From assembly GCF_009649785.1 (NCBI RefSeq), contig NZ_WJOK01000009.1:124001-188000 (forward strand): DNA of 64,000 nucleotides, given 5' to 3'. The first letter of the stretch is position 1, and each line of letters starts with the position of its first letter. Origin of the DNA: Agrobacterium tumefaciens. Its GTDB lineage: Bacteria; Pseudomonadota; Alphaproteobacteria; Rhizobiales; Rhizobiaceae. A model generated the notes under the pieces. The model was not told where the DNA came from, did not search any database, and saw only the letters and a list, made by a program, of their open reading frames with translations. Positions 60,618 to 64,000 of this stretch are shown one piece after another. The position numbers and the translations under genes were made by a program.

Positions 60618-61626
60618 ACCAATCAAGTTCGTGGCTCTCGGCATAGAGCACAGGCACATTTTCGGCATGGCGCAGAACATGCTGGATGCCGGTGCGCAAT
60701 TCGCGGGCTGGTGGACGGAAGGCGAGCCGGACGTGGTCGAAGGTTTCGTAAAGCGCTTCCCGGACGTGCCGCGTGCTGCCTCCAAGGAGGATTTGCTGGC
60801 TGACCAAACCATCGATCTCGTCATCATTGCCGACATTCCGTCCAAGCGTGCCGATCTTGCCATCGCTGCCATGGAAGCGGGCAAGGACGTCATGTCCGAC
60901 AAGCCGGGCTGCACCACGTTCGACCAGCTTGCGCGCCTGCGCCAGACCGTTGCCAAGACCAAAAGAATCTGGACCGTCGATTTTTCCGAGCGCTTCGAAG
61001 TCCCGAGCGTCACGAAAGCCGCCGAGCTGGTTGCACAGGGTGCCATCGGCCGCGTCATCCAGACGGTTGGCCTTGGTCCGCACCGCCTGAACCGACAAAT
61101 TCGCCCGACATGGTTCTTCGAACGCGAGGCCTATGGCGGCATTCTCACCGATATTGCCAGCCACCAGATCGACCAGTTCATGTTCTTTACCGGCTCCACC
61201 GAAGTTGAGATCGTATCTGCCACCGTTGCCAATTACGCCAACCCGGGCGATCCGGGCCTGCAGGATTTCGGCGAAGTCGTGCTGCGCGGCGACAAGGGCC
61301 ATGGGTATATCCGCGTCGACTGGTACACACCCGATGCACTGCCGACATGGGGTGATGGCCGCCTGACGATCCTCGGTACCCAAGGTTACATCGAACTGCG
61401 CAAATACGTCGATGTCGGCAACACCGAGGGCACAGACCGTCTGATCCTCGTCAATGGCGACCGTTGCGAATATATCGACGCATCCGGTGCCGGCCTGCCC
61501 TACTTCGCCCGTGTATGCGACGATATCCGCAACCGCACGGAAACTGCCATGACGCAGGAACACGTCTTCAAGGTTTGTGACCTCTCGCTTCAGGCGCAGG
61601 CCAAGGCTGAAGGAACCGCAGCATGA
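60610..61626 (+). CDS. Gfo/Idh/MocA-family oxidoreductase (second of three)
   Basis: 338 residues. It is divergent from its neighbours: the N-terminus FVALGIEHRHIFGMAQNMLDAG has a loose Rossmann pattern, the Lys motif is MSDKPGCTTFDQL, and the active-site helix is GGILTDIASHQIDQFMFFTG. Overlaps both flanking genes (8 nt upstream, 4 nt downstream). Probably acts on the product or an epimer of the substrate of the first enzyme. Confidence 0.9.
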   Translation: MSKPIKFVALGIEHRHIFGMAQNMLDAGAQFAGWWTEGEPDVVEGFVKRFPDVPRAASKEDLLADQTIDLVIIADIPSKRADLAIAAMEAGKDVMSDKPGCTTFDQLARLRQTVAKTKRIWTVDFSERFEVPSVTKAAELVAQGAIGRVIQTVGLGPHRLNRQIRPTWFFEREAYGGILTDIASHQIDQFMFFTGSTEVEIVSATVANYANPGDPGLQDFGEVVLRGDKGHGYIRVDWYTPDALPTWGDGRLTILGTQGYIELRKYVDVGNTEGTDRLILVNGDRCEYIDASGAGLPYFARVCDDIRNRTETAMTQEHVFKVCDLSLQAQAKAEGTAA

Positions 61627-62696
61627 TCGGCGTCGCCATTATCGGCGCCGGTATCGGCGCACAGCATCTGAGCGGTTATCTGGCGCTGCCGGAGCGTTTC
61701 ACCGTCAAGGCGATCTGCGATCTTGATGTGGAGCGGGCACGGGCGGTGGCTGGCGAAGGTTCTTCCATCCGCATCACGGCGGATCTCGAAGAAGTCCTCG
61801 CCGATGAAAGCATTTCGCTCATAGACGTCTGCCTGCCGCCGCATCTGCATTTCCCCGTAATGCTGAAGGCCCACGCGGCCGGCAAGGACGTGGTCTGTGA
61901 AAAGCCGCTGGTGCGTTCGCTGGAGGAAGCAAATGCGCTGATGGAATCTGTCAAGAAGACCGGACGGCGCGTCTTTCCGGTTTTCCAGTATCGTTTTGGT
62001 CCCGCCCTACGGCAGCTGCGCGCCCTCATCGACGCCGGACTTGCTGGCAAAGCCTATGTGGCAAGCTCGGAAGTTCACTGGAACCGTGGCGCGAGCTACT
62101 ACGACATTCCCTGGCGCGGCACCTGGAAGGGTGAATGTGGCGGCGCGATCCTCGGTCACGCCATCCATGCCCACGACCTTCTGTGCCATGTCCTAGGTCC
62201 GGTGGAACAGGTCTTCGCCATGGCCGACACCCGGGTGAACAGGATTGAGACGGAAGACTGTGCCGCCATCAGCTTCCGCATGAAGAGCGGCGCGCTCGCC
62301 ACCAGCTCGGTCACGCTTGGTGCAGCCGACGACACGTCCCGTCTGCGGTTCTGCTTCGAAGGCTTCACGGCCGAAAGCGGAACGCTGCCCTATCGTCCGG
62401 CGGAAGATAAATGGCACTTTACGGCGCGGGCGCCGACCACGCAGGACCAGATCGACGCCGTCCTCGCAACGGTTAAAGATGGCGAAAACGGCTTCACCGG
62501 TCTTGTCGAGGCGATTGCCAATGCGATGGAGGGTCGCGCGGGCAAGGAAGTGACGATTACGGACGGCTTGCAGTCCATCGAACTCGTAACCGCAATCTAC
62601 ACATCGGTACAGGAAGGCACGGCCGTTCGCCTGCCGCTGACCGCTGACAACGAGCGGCTCAAGGGTTGGGCTCCGCGCGCGTCCGCCACGGCATAA
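61623..62696 (+). CDS. Gfo/Idh/MocA-family oxidoreductase (third of three)
   Basis: 357 residues. Rossmann motif GAGIGAQHLSGYL, Lys motif VVCEKPLVRSLEEAN, and active-site segment CGGAILGHAIHAHDLLCHVLGP, in which His replaces the usual Asp near the conserved His. Its start overlaps the previous stop by 4 nt and it is followed 22 nt later by the sugar-binding protein gene. Confidence 0.91.
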   Translation: MIGVAIIGAGIGAQHLSGYLALPERFTVKAICDLDVERARAVAGEGSSIRITADLEEVLADESISLIDVCLPPHLHFPVMLKAHAAGKDVVCEKPLVRSLEEANALMESVKKTGRRVFPVFQYRFGPALRQLRALIDAGLAGKAYVASSEVHWNRGASYYDIPWRGTWKGECGGAILGHAIHAHDLLCHVLGPVEQVFAMADTRVNRIETEDCAAISFRMKSGALATSSVTLGAADDTSRLRFCFEGFTAESGTLPYRPAEDKWHFTARAPTTQDQIDAVLATVKDGENGFTGLVEAIANAMEGRAGKEVTITDGLQSIELVTAIYTSVQEGTAVRLPLTADNERLKGWAPRASATA

Positions 62697-62718
62697 TCAT
62701 CTAAAGGGAGGAAACCAG

Positions 62719-63987
62719 ATGAGCAGAAAATACAGCCTGGCGTTTGCCTTGGCCCTGGGGACGGCATCTCTTGCCGGTGCCGCTGAGGCACAGGAAGTTC
62801 GCTTCACCTGCGCCTATGACGGCAACGGCTGCGAGGTCCTGAAGGACATCCTGTCGCGTTACGAAAAACAGCATCCTGACGTCAAGATCGTTACGGATAT
62901 CGTGCCCTACAAGGCGCTTCTCGAAGGCCTGCCGGTGCAGCTCGCCGGCGGCAGCGGCCCGGATTTCGCAACCGTCACCGATCTTGGCGGCCTCAATCGC
63001 TATTATCTCGACCTGACGCCCTACGTGGATGCGAAGTACTGGCAGGACAATTTCGGCGATGTGCTGAAATGGTATCGTAGCGGCCCGGACGACAAGGGCA
63101 TCTATGGTATGCAGACGCAGCTTACCATTACCGGCGCCTTCATCAACCGCACCTTGTTCGATCAGGCGAAAGTCGCCGTTCCCGGCAAGGATGCGACTTT
63201 TGACGACTGGGCGAAGGCAGCAAATGAAGTGGCCAAGGCCACCGGCTCGCCATACCCCATGGCGATCGACCGCTCCGGTCACCGTATCGCCGGTCCGGCT
63301 ATTTCCTACGGTGCGAAACTTTTCGACGCCGACGGCAAGCCGATCCTGGTCGACGAGGGCTTCACCACTTTCGTGAAGAAATTCGTCGAGTGGAACAAGG
63401 ACGGCACCATGGCGCGTGACGTCTGGGCCGGTCAGGGTGGCAACACCTACCGCGATGCGGCGCAGGAATTCATCAACGGTCAGCTCGTCTATTATTATTC
63501 CGGCAGCTGGCAGACAGCGCGCTTCGACAGTCAGGTCGGCGATGCTTTCGACTGGGAAGTCGTGTCGCAGCCATGCGGACCGGCCGCATGCACCGGCATG
63601 CCAGGCGGAACGGGTATCGTGGGCTTCAAGCAGACCAAGAACCCCAAGATCGTCGCGGATATTCTGAACTTCCTCGCGCAGGACGAAAATTACCTCGATT
63701 TCACCGTCCGTACCCGCAACGTCCCGGCTCACAAGGCCGTCGGCGCAAAGCCTATCGACTACACCGGCGCAACCCCGGCGACCCAGAAGGCCATGAACGC
63801 GTGGCTGGATCAGGTCCCTGGTATCAGCCCCATCGCCTACGCCTATCAGGGCTACAAGAACAACCGTGCGATGTTCAACATTTCCGTCCAGCGCGTCACG
63901 CAGGCGATTGTTGGCGAAAGCACGGTCGACGACGCCATGACACGTGCGAAGGCCGATCTTGAGGAAGCGTTGAAACAGGCGAAGTGA
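62719..63987 (+). CDS. ABC transporter sugar-binding protein (family 1)
   Basis: 422-residue periplasmic binding protein. The signal peptide is YSLAFALALGTASLAGAAEAQ. The SBP_bac_1 fold is recognised by LKDILSRYEKQHPDVKIVTDIVPYKALLEGLPVQLAGGSGPDFATV, and by INGQLVYYYSGSWQ. Two Cys pairs (FTCAYDGNGC and QPCGPAACTG) may form disulfides. RBS AGGGAGGAAA precedes ATG 62719. Permease genes would be expected just beyond the right edge of the window. Confidence 0.92.
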   Translation: MSRKYSLAFALALGTASLAGAAEAQEVRFTCAYDGNGCEVLKDILSRYEKQHPDVKIVTDIVPYKALLEGLPVQLAGGSGPDFATVTDLGGLNRYYLDLTPYVDAKYWQDNFGDVLKWYRSGPDDKGIYGMQTQLTITGAFINRTLFDQAKVAVPGKDATFDDWAKAANEVAKATGSPYPMAIDRSGHRIAGPAISYGAKLFDADGKPILVDEGFTTFVKKFVEWNKDGTMARDVWAGQGGNTYRDAAQEFINGQLVYYYSGSWQTARFDSQVGDAFDWEVVSQPCGPAACTGMPGGTGIVGFKQTKNPKIVADILNFLAQDENYLDFTVRTRNVPAHKAVGAKPIDYTGATPATQKAMNAWLDQVPGISPIAYAYQGYKNNRAMFNISVQRVTQAIVGESTVDDAMTRAKADLEEALKQAK

Positions 63988-64000
63988 TCCATCGCCTTCC

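Noticed and set aside
1-64000. CRISPR arrays, insertion sequences, replication origin
   Set aside because: No regularly spaced repeats, transposase genes, terminal inverted repeats or repABC/dnaA-type genes were seen on reading both strands.

Overview
The window looks like chromosomal DNA of an Agrobacterium/Rhizobium-type alphaproteobacterium. The evidence is GC-rich coding with few gaps, a bioBFDAZ operon that includes BioZ and an exact BioR-type box, a rhizobial DUF1612/helix-turn-helix gene, and many ABC transporters, LysR/GntR regulators and Gfo/Idh/MocA dehydrogenases. I see no replication origin, insertion sequence, CRISPR array or integrase. From memory, bio operons of this layout lie on the second (linear) replicon of Agrobacterium, but the sequence itself does not prove the replicon.

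Layout. 1-5.7 kb: ferric-hydroxamate uptake operon on the minus strand (receptor, fhuD, fhuB, fhuC; fhuC is cut by the window edge), with a divergent LysR gene. 7-11.2 kb: an orphan phage/GTA-like spike-base gene, then eptA with a PmrAB-like two-component pair that should remodel lipid A. 11.2-20.8 kb: KgtP-like permease, DUF1612 protein, small XRE protein, class III cyclase, inositol dehydrogenase, EamA exporter, and an ornithine cyclodeaminase/arginase pair with a divergent Lrp-type regulator. 20.9 kb: tRNA-Gln(CTG). 21.1-26.2 kb: bioBFDAZ, a complete route from a BioZ-made pimeloyl precursor to biotin. 26.4-28.9 kb: YjaB-like acetyltransferase, AraC regulator and an unrecognised protein. 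29-33.4 kb: periplasmic copper-handling cluster (Met/His-rich protein, lipoprotein, TolC-like protein, multicopper oxidase, cupredoxin, CusF). 33.5-36.4 kb: PAP2 phosphatase divergent from a second two-component system.

36.5-52.2 kb is the most interesting part. Three promoters share a nearly identical bipartite element: an inverted repeat TTTTCTAT-N7-ATAGAAAA followed by a GAAMGACCTGTCTTTC-type block just upstream of a weak -10. They head (1) a ketopantoate-reductase-like/TetR/GST-kappa/D-lactate-dehydrogenase-like/biotin-sulfoxide-reductase operon, (2) a peptide-type ABC importer plus a flavin monooxygenase, and (3) an SsuD-like flavin monooxygenase. An SfnB/DszC-like acyl-CoA dehydrogenase follows the third. 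The layout is typical of a LysR-type activator site, and the gene content points to scavenging of organosulfur compounds. The first two transcripts also begin with tiny cysteine-containing open reading frames.

52.2-57.6 kb: DHA2 efflux pump with divergent LysR regulator, a decayed flavin hydroxylase remnant, and ProC-like, PhzF-like and NudK genes. 57.8-64 kb: a carbohydrate catabolic cluster under a GntR/FCD regulator (SMP-30 lactonase, GntR, three tandem Gfo/Idh/MocA dehydrogenases, sugar-binding protein), probably continuing past the right edge with transporter permeases.
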